A DNA stretch of 64,000 nt from an uncultured Eubacteriales bacterium (GTDB taxonomy: Bacteria; Bacillota; Clostridia; Oscillospirales; Acutalibacteraceae): the NCBI GenBank assembly GCA_934647945.1, contig CAKUFK010000013.1, positions 1-64,000 on the forward strand. Direction: 5' to 3'. Shown piece by piece: positions 52,024 through 61,062 of this stretch (position 1 is its first letter; the number at the start of each line of letters is the position of its first letter). The position numbers and the translations under genes are program-made. Under the pieces are notes generated by a model that worked only from the letters and a program-made list of their open reading frames with translations, was not told the origin of the DNA and did not search any database.

Positions 52024-52468
52024 GCACGCTTTTTCCATGCAGGAGGTATATACTTGGCTTGGGCGGCAGCAGGCGCGGTATATCCGGTATGGGTTCGGGC
52101 TGTGGGCCCTTCTCGACGCCGGTACCGGCGTTTTCGTCGGGCAGGTGGGCCTGACCATACAGGATACTCCGGGAGGTCCGGAGCTGGAGATCGGATATCT
52201 GCTCAAGCGCCGTTTCTGGCATCGTGGTTATGCTGTCCGGGCGGCGGCGGCCTGCCGGGATTTCGCGTTTACGAGTTTGGAGGCTCCCCGGGTGGTGAGC
52301 ATCATCCGGGACACGAACGAGGCGTCGAAAAGGGTGGCGGAACGAATCGGGCTGCGCCCCGAATCCACCTTTGTCAAGCGGTATTATGGGATGGATATGC
52401 CCCACATCGTGTATGCGCTCGACCGCGGGGATTTTTATAAAAAGGCAGGGGAACCGGATGGGCAATAG
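51917..52468 (+). CDS. GNAT acetyltransferase (RimJ/RimL type)
   Basis: A 183-residue acetyltransferase: DLCFRPLTMEDVGNLCDIL at the start, ELEIGYLLKRRFWHRGYAVRAAAA (acetyl-CoA loop) and DTNEASKRVAERIGLRP, typical of the Acetyltransf_3 group. The ATG at 51917 lies inside the 3' end of the EAL gene, and the first residues are needed for the fold, so the overlap is real at DNA level. It is followed with an 11-nt overlap by the acyltransferase gene, suggesting one operon. Confidence 0.85.
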   Translation: MRLPESPDLCFRPLTMEDVGNLCDILQDPETMTAYEHAFSMQEVYTWLGRQQARYIRYGFGLWALLDAGTGVFVGQVGLTIQDTPGGPELEIGYLLKRRFWHRGYAVRAAAACRDFAFTSLEAPRVVSIIRDTNEASKRVAERIGLRPESTFVKRYYGMDMPHIVYALDRGDFYKKAGEPDGQ

Positions 52469-53747
52469 GAAATCACCGGACGGCTGGGTGTCCCTCGATA
52501 ATTCGGCTAAAATCTATCCGGCGGTGCGCACCCGGGACTGGGCCGCGATGTTTCGGGTGAGCGTCACCCTGAAGGACGAGGTGGACCAGGGACTGCTCGA
52601 GCGCGCCCTGGCGGATACCCTCAAACGGATCCCGGCCTTCTGTCTGTCCCTGCACAAAGGGGTGTTCTGGTTCTATCTGGAACCGAACCGTCTGCCCTCC
52701 ATCGTGGAGCCGGACGTCAACAATCCCTGCAAGAAGATCGACAAACGGGAAAGCAACGGGTATTATTTCCGGGTACGGGTATACCGCAGCCGGATCGCGC
52801 TCGAGCTCTTCCATTCGATCTCGGACGGAAACGGCGCGATGGTATTCCTCAAAACCCTGGCGGCGCGGTACCTGACCCTGTCCGGCCATCCTATCCCCGC
52901 GGGGGAAGGGGTATTGGACTGCGCAGAGGAGCCCCATCCCGAAGAAATGGAGGACAGCCATGCGGCATACGCATCCTTCCGCCACATCGAGAGCCGCAGG
53001 GAAAAAAAGGCGTACCATCCCCGCATGACCCGGATGCCGCCGCCCCGGCTGCGGATCATCACCGGTGTGATGCCGGCCGGCGCGGTCCATGAGAAGGCGG
53101 CGGGACTGGGGGTGACGGTCAACGAATATCTGACCGGGGCGCTCTGCTATGCCTTCTATCTTCTTCAGAAACAGGAAGCGCCCCGGCGCCCGAAGCCGGT
53201 AAAAATCAGCGTGCCGATCAATATGCGCCGCTTTTATCCGAGCCAGACGCTGCGGAATTTCGCGCTGTTCGTCAATCCGGGCATCGAACCGGAATACGGG
53301 GACTATTCGTTCGAGGAGATCGTCCATCACGTCCACCATTTCATGCGGCTGCGGCTCAATGAACAGTATCTCAACGCCATCTTGTCGGCCAATGTGGGCA
53401 ACGAAAAGAACCCGGCCGTCCGGGCCGTGCCGCTCTTCATCAAGAATCTGATTATGGGGATGGCGTACCGCTTGTACGGGGAAAGCCGGTATACCTGCAG
53501 TCTTTCCAATCTGGGCATCCTCAAGGTGCCGGAGGAAATGCGGCCTTTTGTGGAACGGTTCGATTTCCTCATGGGGCCGCCCCGTTTCAACACCCATGGG
53601 GCGTCGGCGGTCACGTTCGACGGGAAGCTCTGCCTGTCGGTGACCAGCGTGGTGGAGGAGACGGAGCTGGAACGCCTGTTTTTCACCGAGCTCGTCAGAC
53701 GGGGGATACCGGTCACCGTCGAAAGCAACGGGGTTCCGGGCCGATGA
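52458..53747 (+). CDS. Alcohol acetyltransferase / condensation-type acyltransferase
   Basis: A 429-residue protein of the condensation-domain/AATase superfamily. The active-site His-x3-Asp-Gly is in LELFHSISDGNGAMVFLKTL near residue 130; a C-terminal half has FFLMGPPRFNTHGASAV-like beta strands and SCSLSNLG that form the second subdomain. It probably transfers an acyl group to an alcohol or lipid; no carrier protein is nearby. AGGGG is 6 nt before the ATG at 52458. It appears linked to the DUF6320-like membrane protein downstream. Confidence 0.8.
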   Translation: MGNRKSPDGWVSLDNSAKIYPAVRTRDWAAMFRVSVTLKDEVDQGLLERALADTLKRIPAFCLSLHKGVFWFYLEPNRLPSIVEPDVNNPCKKIDKRESNGYYFRVRVYRSRIALELFHSISDGNGAMVFLKTLAARYLTLSGHPIPAGEGVLDCAEEPHPEEMEDSHAAYASFRHIESRREKKAYHPRMTRMPPPRLRIITGVMPAGAVHEKAAGLGVTVNEYLTGALCYAFYLLQKQEAPRRPKPVKISVPINMRRFYPSQTLRNFALFVNPGIEPEYGDYSFEEIVHHVHHFMRLRLNEQYLNAILSANVGNEKNPAVRAVPLFIKNLIMGMAYRLYGESRYTCSLSNLGILKVPEEMRPFVERFDFLMGPPRFNTHGASAVTFDGKLCLSVTSVVEETELERLFFTELVRRGIPVTVESNGVPGR

Positions 53748-53780
53748 AACGGATATGCGCTGTGAAAGGATGAGCGATCG

Positions 53781-54488
53781 ATGTCGTATTGTGTGAACTG
53801 CGGAGTGGAGCTCGCGCCGAGCGAGCCGGTCTGCCCGCTTTGCCATACCGAAGTGCAGAACCCCCGCCAGCCCTTCGACCGGAAAGCGCCCCAGCCCTTT
53901 CCGGCCCGGCTCGACCTGTTCCGCCCGCAGAGCGACCGGGGCTTTATCGCCGCGATTCTGACCCTGGTCCTGCTGCTGCCCGCCGCGATCTGTCTGGCCT
54001 GCGACGTGGCCTATACCAGCAGCGCGGGCTGGTCCATGCTGGTCATCGGGGCGGTGGCGATGCTGTGGGTCTTCATCGTGCCCGCGCTGTTCATCCGCCG
54101 GCACCCGATCCTGTTCGGCCTCATCCTCGACACCGCCGCCCTGCTCGGCTACCTGTTCGTCGTCGAGCGTTTCGCGGCCAGGGGATTGTGGTTCCAGCAT
54201 CTGGCGCTGCCCATCGTCGTGATGGTCGCGGGGCTGTTCGCTGTGGATTATGGCCTGATCTCCAAGGTGGTGCGGGGCAAATTCCGGCAGGCGGCCGTGG
54301 TACTCTTCACCGCGCCCTGCCTGCCGCTGGGAATCGAAATCATCCTCGATCTCTACCTGCAGGGTCAAATCACCCTGCAGTGGTCCTTTTTCGTGGCCAT
54401 CCCCTGCCTGATTTTGGCGCTGCTCCTGCTCCTGCTGGGCCGGCGGGAGCGGTTCCGGAGCCAGATGAAAAAACGGCTGCACATGTGA
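53781..54488 (+). CDS. Zinc-ribbon membrane protein (DUF6320-like)
   Basis: A 235-residue protein: an N-terminal zinc ribbon (MSYCVNCGVELAPSEPVCPL then CHTEV, i.e. CxxC...CxxC) and six hydrophobic helices (AAILTLVLLLPAAICLACDV through PCLILALLLLLLGRRER). The DUF6320 label fits this layout; it is commonly beside an alcohol acetyltransferase-like gene in gut Clostridia, which matches here. Location: cytoplasmic membrane. Function unknown, possibly a partner for lipid or polymer acylation. Confidence 0.75.
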   Translation: MSYCVNCGVELAPSEPVCPLCHTEVQNPRQPFDRKAPQPFPARLDLFRPQSDRGFIAAILTLVLLLPAAICLACDVAYTSSAGWSMLVIGAVAMLWVFIVPALFIRRHPILFGLILDTAALLGYLFVVERFAARGLWFQHLALPIVVMVAGLFAVDYGLISKVVRGKFRQAAVVLFTAPCLPLGIEIILDLYLQGQITLQWSFFVAIPCLILALLLLLLGRRERFRSQMKKRLHM

Positions 54489-54516
54489 GGGATGAAAGAC
54501 AGGGGGAAAACAGGTT

Positions 54517-54768
54517 ATGATCCGACGGGTGACGGAATCGGAGCTGCCGCTGTGCCTCCGCGTGATCCACGAGGCGTTCGGCACCGTCGCGGAGGAATTC
54601 GGGTTGACGCCGGACAATTGTCCGACCAACGGCGCGTCTGTTTTTCCCGTTCCTTGTGCCGAAACGGCTAAGAGAAGGATACCGGCTATTCATTTCCAGG
54701 GCCGTCGGCCCCGTATTGGTTGGAGGCGGATCCTGGTATCGGCGTCAATGCCTGGGTTTCGGGGGTAG
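54517..54768 (+). pseudogene. Remnant of a GNAT acetyltransferase
   Basis: MIRRVTESELPLCLRVIHEA then FGTVAEEFGLTPDNCPTNGA is the intact N-terminus of a GNAT family often annotated as N-acetyltransferase, preceded by AGGGGGAAAACAGGTT. After about 40 residues the frame diverges into unrelated Arg/Pro sequence, and the acetyl-CoA-binding core is missing; only about 170 bp remain before the typA promoter. This looks like an internal deletion plus frameshift. Confidence 0.6.
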
Positions 54769-54790
54769 CGGAGCGGTTTGGAGAAAACCC

Positions 54791-54819
54791 TTGTCGATTG
54801 ATGAAAAACGGTGTATACT
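54791..54819 (+). promoter_or_regulatory. Promoter of typA
   Basis: TTGTCG (54791-54796), a 17-bp spacer and TATACT (54814-54819) precede typA by about 50 bp. Confidence 0.7.
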
Positions 54820-54867
54820 ATATAGGTTCGGGTAACGTTCAACATTGAAGGATTGGAAGAATCAAAC

Positions 54868-56694
54868 ATGGCAAAACGTGAAAATCTGCGCAATATCGCC
54901 ATCATCGCCCACGTCGATCACGGCAAAACCACCCTGGTCGACCAGCTCCTGCGCCAGAGCGGCGTGTTCCGCGTCAACGAACAGGTGGCGGAGCGGGTGA
55001 TGGACTCGGGCGATCTGGAACGGGAGCGGGGCATTACCATCCTCTCCAAAAACACCGCCGTGATGTTCGGCGACACCAAGATCAACATCGTAGACACCCC
55101 CGGCCACGCCGATTTCGGCGGCGAAGTGGAGCGGATCCTGATGATGGTGGATGGGGTGCTGCTGCTGGTGGACGCCTTCGAGGGCTGTATGCCGCAGACT
55201 CGTTTCGTCCTCAAAAAAGCCCTCGGACTCGGGAAACGGCCGGTTGTGGTCATCAATAAAATCGATCGGGACGGCGCCCGTCCGGCCGAGGTCATCGACG
55301 AGCTGCTCGACCTGTTCATCGAGCTCGGCGCCGATGAGGACCAGTTGGATTTCCCGGTTTTGTACGCCTCGGGCCGGGACGGGTACGCGTCCCTCGACCC
55401 GGAGGCGCGGGAAGGGGACATGCGCCCCCTGTTTGAAGCGATCCTGCGGCATGTGCCCGCCCCGGAGGGGGATCCCGACGGGCCGCTGCAGATCCTGTTT
55501 TCCAACATCGATTACGACGATTATGTGGGCCGCATCGGCGTCGGCCGGGTAGAACGGGGCCGGGTGTCGAACGGACAGGCCATCGTCTTGTGCAAGGCCG
55601 ACGGCACCACCGTCGGCGCCCGGATCGGCAAGCTCTATCAGTTCGAGGGACTCGGGCGGGTGGAGCATGAGAGCGCCGCCCTCGGCGATATCGTCGCCGT
55701 GACGGGGATCCCGGGACTGAGCATTGGGGAAACGGCCTGCGTCCCCGACTGTGTGGAGCCGCTGCCCTTCATCCACATCGACGAACCTACCATATCGATG
55801 GTATTCATGGTCAATAACAGCCCCTTCGCGGGCCGGGAAGGCAAGTTCGTCACCTCCCGGAATCTCCGGGACCGCCTGTTCAAAGAGGTGGAGACCAATG
55901 TGAGCATGCGGGTCAAGGAGACGGAATCCACCGACGCCTTCGAGGTATCCGGCCGGGGCGAGCTGCACCTGTCAATCCTCATCGAGACCATGCGGCGCCA
56001 GGGCTTCGAGTTCGCGGTCAGCCGTCCTCAGGTCATCTACAAGCGGGACGCGCAGGGGCACCTGCTCGAACCGATGGAGCTGCTGATGGTCGAGGTGCCG
56101 GAAGGCTATGTGGGGGCCGTGATGGAGAAGCTCGGCACCCGCCGGGCCGAAATCCTCAACATGGGCACCAGGGATACCGGCATCAGTCACCTGGAATTCC
56201 GCATCCCCGCCCGGGGACTGATGGGCTACCGCCAGCAGTTTTTGTCCGATACCAACGGCAACGGGATTATGAACAGCGTGTTCGACGGGTACGAGCCCTA
56301 CAAGGGAGAGATCCCCCAGCGTGTGCAGGGCTCGCTCGTGGTCTTTGAGTCGGGGGAAACGAGCGGCTACGGCCTGTACAATGCCCAGGACCGCGGCATC
56401 CTCTTCGTCGGTCCCGGCCTGCCGGTCTATGAAGGCATGATTGTCGGCATGTCCCCCAAAAACGAGGATATCGCCGTCAATGTCTGCAAGAAAAAACACG
56501 TCACCAACATGCGGGCGGCCGGGTCGGACGAGGCGCTCCGCCTCACCCCGCCGACCGTCTTTTCCCTTGAGCAATCCCTCGAATTCATCAACGACGACGA
56601 GCTCGTCGAGGTGACGCCGAAGAGCATCCGGCTGCGCAAGCGGATCCTTTCCAAAGAACAGCGGATGAAGGAATCCGCCAAGAAAAAAGCCTGA
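54868..56694 (+). CDS. typA: Translational GTPase TypA/BipA
   Basis: A 608-residue ribosome-associated GTPase of the EF-G family. G1 AHVDHGKTT, switch II DTPGHADFGGEVERIL, G4 NKIDRDGA; then beta-barrel, and the C-terminal domain with GRGELHLSILIETMRRQGFE and LMGYRQQFLSDTNGNGIMN typical of BipA. It assists ribosome assembly and stress adaptation. ATG at 54868 follows GGAAGAATCAAAC; a TTG 15 nt earlier is less likely. comEC follows after 31 nt. Confidence 0.97.
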   Translation: MAKRENLRNIAIIAHVDHGKTTLVDQLLRQSGVFRVNEQVAERVMDSGDLERERGITILSKNTAVMFGDTKINIVDTPGHADFGGEVERILMMVDGVLLLVDAFEGCMPQTRFVLKKALGLGKRPVVVINKIDRDGARPAEVIDELLDLFIELGADEDQLDFPVLYASGRDGYASLDPEAREGDMRPLFEAILRHVPAPEGDPDGPLQILFSNIDYDDYVGRIGVGRVERGRVSNGQAIVLCKADGTTVGARIGKLYQFEGLGRVEHESAALGDIVAVTGIPGLSIGETACVPDCVEPLPFIHIDEPTISMVFMVNNSPFAGREGKFVTSRNLRDRLFKEVETNVSMRVKETESTDAFEVSGRGELHLSILIETMRRQGFEFAVSRPQVIYKRDAQGHLLEPMELLMVEVPEGYVGAVMEKLGTRRAEILNMGTRDTGISHLEFRIPARGLMGYRQQFLSDTNGNGIMNSVFDGYEPYKGEIPQRVQGSLVVFESGETSGYGLYNAQDRGILFVGPGLPVYEGMIVGMSPKNEDIAVNVCKKKHVTNMRAAGSDEALRLTPPTVFSLEQSLEFINDDELVEVTPKSIRLRKRILSKEQRMKESAKKKA

Positions 56695-56725
56695 CTTACC
56701 TGACGGCATCCGGGGAGGTGGCGGC

Positions 56726-58969
56726 ATGGCGCGTCCTCTGTGGGCGGTTGGCTTCACATGGCTGGCGGTTCTCGCTGCGGCGGCGCTCCTGCCGCTGAAT
56801 GTGACGGTTCTGCTCGCGGCCCTGTGCGCGCTTCTGTTTGTGGCCACATTATTTATCTCCCCCTTGCGCAAGAAACGGGCGTTGCCGGTGGTGATCCTTG
56901 CCGCGGGCATCGCCTTTTCCCTTTACGCCGTCCGGGAGGTCTTCGTATACCGCCCGTGCGTCCGCCTGGACGGCCGGACGGTACAGGTGGAAGCGCAGGT
57001 GATCGAGACGTACACAAACGGCGCGGTCGACCTGCGGGTGCTGGAGGGGTGCGAAATCCCCAAAGGGGTCGGGCTGATCCTGTTTTTGGGAGATCAGGCG
57101 GAGCATCCGGATCTGTACGAGCGGGTGAGCGGGCGCCTGACGGTGAGGGCGGAGGATCTGTCGGATCTGCGCAACCTCGGGTATAAGGCGGGCGGGTTCT
57201 ATCTGACCGCCGTTCCGGAAGAATATGGGGGCGCCGCCCTGCGCTATGAGGCGATGGCCCCGCCATGGACCGCCCCGTTTCAACGGGCGGGCCGGCTGGC
57301 GCAGGGGGTTCTGATGACATATCTGCCCGACGACCGGGGCGGGCTGGCCTCTTTAATCACCGTAGGCCGGGGATCGCTGTCGGAGGAGGCGCAGGACGCG
57401 TTCGGTTTGTCGGGCGTGTCGCACCTCATCGCCGTTTCCGGCCTGCATATGGCGATCCTGTCCCAGGCGGTGCTGTCTCTGCTCAAAAAGCTGCGGATTC
57501 CGCGCTGCCCGGCGGCGCTCTTGACCATGGCCGGCGTGTGCGGCTATATGGCGCTGGTTGGATTCCGCGCTTCGGTGGTGCGGGCGGGGGTTCTGTGTCT
57601 CGTGGTGCTGCTCGGTTCCTGTGTGAGGCGGCGGTCGGACAGCCTGAATTCCATCGGGCTCGCCCTGATCCTGCTGCTGGCCGCGGATCCCTATGCCGCG
57701 TATGATATCGGCCTGCAGCTCTCTTTCGCCGCCTGCCTGGGGATCCTCTGGCTCTATCCCTTCCTGCGGGAACGGATGGGGCGGCTGGTGACCTGGGCGG
57801 CGGAAGCCGGCCCGCCCGAAGCAGGGGAGGCCCCCGCTATTCCGCTCTGGCGCCGGATTTCCGGCCGTCTGCTCGGCAAAGGTCTGGACGCGCTTAGCGT
57901 CACCCTGTCCGCGATGCTGCCGACGCTGCCTTTGACAGCCTTCTGGTTCGGCAGCCTGTCCCTGATCGCGCCGCCGGCCAACCTGCTGACGGTGTTTCCC
58001 GCCTCCCTGCTCCTCATGACCAGCTGTCTGGGTGTCGTGTTCCATGCCCTGCCCCTGCTGTCGTTTTTAGCTGAGCCGCTCTTTTTGGCGGCGGGCCTGC
58101 TGGCGGATTATCTGTTGCGGGCGACCCGGCTTTTTGCCTCGTTGCCCTTCGCCGCCGTGACTGTCCGGGACGGGTACCTCCTCCTCTGGCTGCCGGCCGC
58201 GTTCGGCCTGCTGCTGCTGGGATGGCGTCTTTGCCGCGGAAAGGGTGTGCGCTGTGCGGCGGCGGCAGCGGCGATCGTCCTGTTTTGCGGGCTGGGTGTC
58301 CGGATGCTCTCCATGCGGGGCGTAACCACCCTGACGGTGGCACGCCGGACGATGTCGGCGGAGGTGCTGATAGAACGGGACGGCCGCGCGGGAGCGGTCA
58401 TCACCGGAAACGACGACGGCTCCAACCTCGTTATGCTGCTGCGGGAACGGGGCATCCGCGGGTTGGACTTCCTGGTGGTGACGGACGGAACCGAAGGGGA
58501 CCTGGCGAGGCTGCCTCACCTCCTGGAAGCCTATATCGCGGATACGGTGTACTTGTATCCGGCCGGGCGGGGGCCCTGCGCGGCGATCGCGCCGGAGTTC
58601 CGCCGCGCCTATCCGCTCGAAAACGCCTCCTGTACCTTTTGGGGAGGGGAGACCCTCCTGTGGCGGGATGGTTTCCTAAGAATGGAGTTTGGGGATACCC
58701 GGGTGCTGTTCTGTTCCAGGGAGGGGGATGCCGCGCGGCTTCCGGAGAGCTGGAGGGAGACGCATTTGGTCCTTTTCAGCGAGGAGCCGCCCCTGCACGC
58801 AGGGGCGATCCGGGCCACTTCAGGCGTGATGGCCTGCCGGGCGGACAGGATGCCGACGGCCCTCAAGGGCATTCCCCGGTCGGATTATGAAATCCGGGCG
58901 ACGCAGCGCGAACAGAGCGATCTGGCCCTGATGACCAGAGGACGCGGCGACATGACATGGAAATCGTGA
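56726..58969 (+). CDS. comEC: ComEC/Rec2 family competence protein with degenerate C-terminal domain
   Basis: A 747-residue membrane protein. N-terminal helices, an OB-like DUF4131 part (VYRPCVRLDGRTVQVEAQVIE) and a Competence domain with GVSHLIAVSGLHMAILS and FRASVVRAGVLCLVVLLG form the DNA-uptake channel core. The C-terminal ~200 residues occupy the place of the beta-lactamase-like nuclease, but where HxHxDH should be there is VVTDGTEGDLARL, so the metal site is lost. DNA import in natural transformation is the family role. GGGGAGGTGGCGGC precedes the ATG. holA follows. Confidence 0.88.
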   Translation: MARPLWAVGFTWLAVLAAAALLPLNVTVLLAALCALLFVATLFISPLRKKRALPVVILAAGIAFSLYAVREVFVYRPCVRLDGRTVQVEAQVIETYTNGAVDLRVLEGCEIPKGVGLILFLGDQAEHPDLYERVSGRLTVRAEDLSDLRNLGYKAGGFYLTAVPEEYGGAALRYEAMAPPWTAPFQRAGRLAQGVLMTYLPDDRGGLASLITVGRGSLSEEAQDAFGLSGVSHLIAVSGLHMAILSQAVLSLLKKLRIPRCPAALLTMAGVCGYMALVGFRASVVRAGVLCLVVLLGSCVRRRSDSLNSIGLALILLLAADPYAAYDIGLQLSFAACLGILWLYPFLRERMGRLVTWAAEAGPPEAGEAPAIPLWRRISGRLLGKGLDALSVTLSAMLPTLPLTAFWFGSLSLIAPPANLLTVFPASLLLMTSCLGVVFHALPLLSFLAEPLFLAAGLLADYLLRATRLFASLPFAAVTVRDGYLLLWLPAAFGLLLLGWRLCRGKGVRCAAAAAAIVLFCGLGVRMLSMRGVTTLTVARRTMSAEVLIERDGRAGAVITGNDDGSNLVMLLRERGIRGLDFLVVTDGTEGDLARLPHLLEAYIADTVYLYPAGRGPCAAIAPEFRRAYPLENASCTFWGGETLLWRDGFLRMEFGDTRVLFCSREGDAARLPESWRETHLVLFSEEPPLHAGAIRATSGVMACRADRMPTALKGIPRSDYEIRATQREQSDLALMTRGRGDMTWKS

Positions 58970-59000
58970 TTCTGAGAATGAAACGAAAGGAGGCCGTCCC

Positions 59001-60089
59001 ATGCCCTTTACCGAAACGGAGCTGAAAAGGCATCTGAAGGAGGCCCCTCCCGCGCGGCTCTATCTCCTATATGGGCGGGAGCCGTATCTGACGTCGCACT
59101 ATGCCGATCAGGTGGTGCGCCTGGCCATGGGCAAGGACGCCGGGGAGGATCCGCTCGGCCAGTTCAATCTTCAGCGTTTCGACGGCCAGGACAGCTCTTG
59201 GGATGCCATCGAGGAGGCGGCAGAGGCTCTGCCTCTGATGGCGGAACGCAAATGCGTCGTGGTGCGGGACTTCGACGTGACGGCGGCATCCGTCCCCTTT
59301 GACCGGGTCCTGGAGCTCGCCGGAGATCCGCCCGAGGACACGGTGCTGATTTTCTGGATGGACACGGTTTCCCCAGATGGAAAAAAGAACGCCAAATGGC
59401 GAAAATTCCTCGCGGCGGTGGAAAAAAACGGCGTGTGCGCGGAGCTGAAGCCCAAGACCCCGGCCGAGACCGCCAAGCTGCTCTGCTCAGGCGCTGCGCG
59501 CCGCGGCTGCCACCTGCGGCCGGAGAATGCCCGCCTGCTGTTCGAGCAGTGCGGCGACGGGCTGTACCGGCTGCTCGGGGAGCTGGATAAGCTTTGTGCG
59601 CTCGCGCTGGAGACCGGGGGGGACGATAAGGAAATCACGCGGGACATGATCGAAACCGCCGCTACGAAAAATTTGGAGGCGTCGGTGTTCGATCTATCCA
59701 AATCGTTGTTATCAGGCCGTTACGACACGGCCTACCGGATCCTGGACCGCCTGTTTTTTCAGCGGGAGGAACCGGTGGCGGTCCTGGGAGTGCTCATTTC
59801 CGCCTACGCGGATCTGTACCGTGTGAAGGTGGCGGATGCGGCGGGAGAGCCGGCCGAGTCCCTGGCAGCGGATTTCGCCTATAAGGGAAGGGAATTCCGC
59901 CTGCGCAACGCGGCACGGGATGCGGCGAGGCTTTCCCTTCCGGCCCTGCGGGAATGCCTGGACGTGCTGGCCGAAGCGGACATGCGGCTCAAATCCTCCC
60001 GGATGGACAAGCGGACGGTTCTCGAACAGGCCGTCGCCGCGTTGATCCTGACAGGAAAACGAGATAGGCAGGGGGAGAGGCGGACGTGA
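59001..60089 (+). CDS. holA: DNA polymerase III delta subunit
   Basis: A 362-residue clamp-loader subunit that opens the beta sliding clamp. YLLYGREPYLTSHYADQVV begins the AAA+-like domain I; DVTAASVPFDRVLELAGDPP, AKLLCSGAARRGCHL and VFDLSKSLLSGRYDTAYRIL (domain III start) are typical. No active Walker A, as expected for delta. AAAGGAGGCCGTCCC precedes the ATG. comEC-holA is a common Firmicutes pair. The RNase M5-type gene overlaps its stop by 4 nt. Confidence 0.94.
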   Translation: MPFTETELKRHLKEAPPARLYLLYGREPYLTSHYADQVVRLAMGKDAGEDPLGQFNLQRFDGQDSSWDAIEEAAEALPLMAERKCVVVRDFDVTAASVPFDRVLELAGDPPEDTVLIFWMDTVSPDGKKNAKWRKFLAAVEKNGVCAELKPKTPAETAKLLCSGAARRGCHLRPENARLLFEQCGDGLYRLLGELDKLCALALETGGDDKEITRDMIETAATKNLEASVFDLSKSLLSGRYDTAYRILDRLFFQREEPVAVLGVLISAYADLYRVKVADAAGEPAESLAADFAYKGREFRLRNAARDAARLSLPALRECLDVLAEADMRLKSSRMDKRTVLEQAVAALILTGKRDRQGERRT

Positions 60090-60721
60090 TTCGGATCCGG
60101 GAAGCGATCGTGGTGGAAGGACGGTACGACCGCGCCCGTCTGCAGGCGGTGGTGGAGGCCTTGATCGTCGAAACGGAGGGCTTCGGCATTTTCCGGGACC
60201 GGGAGAAGCTGACGCTGCTGGGGCGTCTGGCTGAAACACAGGGGCTGATCGTTCTGACCGACAGCGACGCGGCGGGCTTCATGATACGGGACCGGCTGGC
60301 GGGCGCGATCCCGCCGCCGCAGATCAAGCACGCCTATATTCCGGAGATCCGGGGAAAGGAAAGGCGGAAATCCGCCCCGTCGAAAGAAGGGCTGCTGGGT
60401 GTGGAAGGGATGGATGGACAGATCCTGCTCACAGCGCTGCGCCGGGCCGGGGCGACAATCGAGGGGGAGGCCTGGAGTGCTGTGCCGCCTTTCCTGACCA
60501 AAGCACGCCTGTTTGAGGATGGGCTGTCGGGGTCGGCCGGGAGCCAGGCGCGTAGAGAGCGTTTTTTGATTTCGTTGGGGCTGCCCCGCAAGCTGTCTTC
60601 CAACCGCCTTCTGGAGGTCGTCAATGCGACGATGACAGAGGGGGAATACCGCGATGCGCTGGCCGCCTGCACGCGGACCGAGACAGGGAAAACGCCTGAA
60701 AAAGTGACGAAAAGCTGTTGA
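60086..60721 (+). CDS. rnmV: RNase M5-type TOPRIM ribonuclease (5S rRNA maturation)
   Basis: A 211-residue protein: TOPRIM motifs IVVEGRYDRARL (Glu) and VLTDSDAAGFMIRDRL (DxD), AYIPEIRGKERRKSAPSKEG, and a C-terminal DUF4093 domain. RNase M5 trims precursor 5S rRNA with ribosomal protein L18; the DUF4093 branch is a close relative whose substrate is less certain. GTG start (60086) overlaps the holA stop as GTGA, so translation is coupled. tRNA-Leu(GAG) follows. Confidence 0.8.
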   Translation: MIRIREAIVVEGRYDRARLQAVVEALIVETEGFGIFRDREKLTLLGRLAETQGLIVLTDSDAAGFMIRDRLAGAIPPPQIKHAYIPEIRGKERRKSAPSKEGLLGVEGMDGQILLTALRRAGATIEGEAWSAVPPFLTKARLFEDGLSGSAGSQARRERFLISLGLPRKLSSNRLLEVVNATMTEGEYRDALAACTRTETGKTPEKVTKSC

Positions 60722-60782
60722 CAGGGCGCTTTGCCGGTGCTATAATAATGCCTGCGCCTGGTTGTGATCGGGCGCTTCATAT

Positions 60783-60866
60783 GCGAGAATGCTGGAACTG
60801 GCAGACAGGCACGTTTGAGGTGCGTGTGTCTTTGACGTACGGGTTCAAGTCCCGTTTCTCGCACCA
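60783..60866 (+). tRNA. tRNA-Leu (anticodon GAG)
   Basis: 84 nt with encoded CCA. Acceptor GCGAGAA/TTCTCGC pairs fully; anticodon arm CACGT/GCGTG (one wobble) encloses TTGAGGT, giving GAG; the T-arm GGGTTCAAGTCCC and a long variable arm confirm class II tRNA-Leu. It should read CTC and CTT codons, including the CTC specifier proposed for the ilv-leu T-box. Confidence 0.95.
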
Positions 60867-60871
60867 TATTA

Positions 60872-60974
60872 AACGACGGTATGAGATCTGAACATTTCTT
60901 TTGGAATGTCCAAGTTTCATACCGTCGTTGTTTATGCTGAAACCCAGTGTTCATGCGGGTTTCGGCATTTTTTG
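60872..60974 (+). terminator. Two hairpins after tRNA-Leu(GAG)
   Basis: A 13-bp stem (60872-60884 with 60917-60929) encloses a smaller hairpin; a second stem (60935-60945 with 60957-60967) is followed by TTTTTT. The second is the likely terminator. Confidence 0.7.
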
Positions 60975-61062
60975 TTTGTGTGGTTGTCATCGCAGGTCAG
61001 ATGTGCAAACTTTCAAAAATCACCGAATAAAAACGCGAAAAACAGCTTTTGAACCCTCATGT

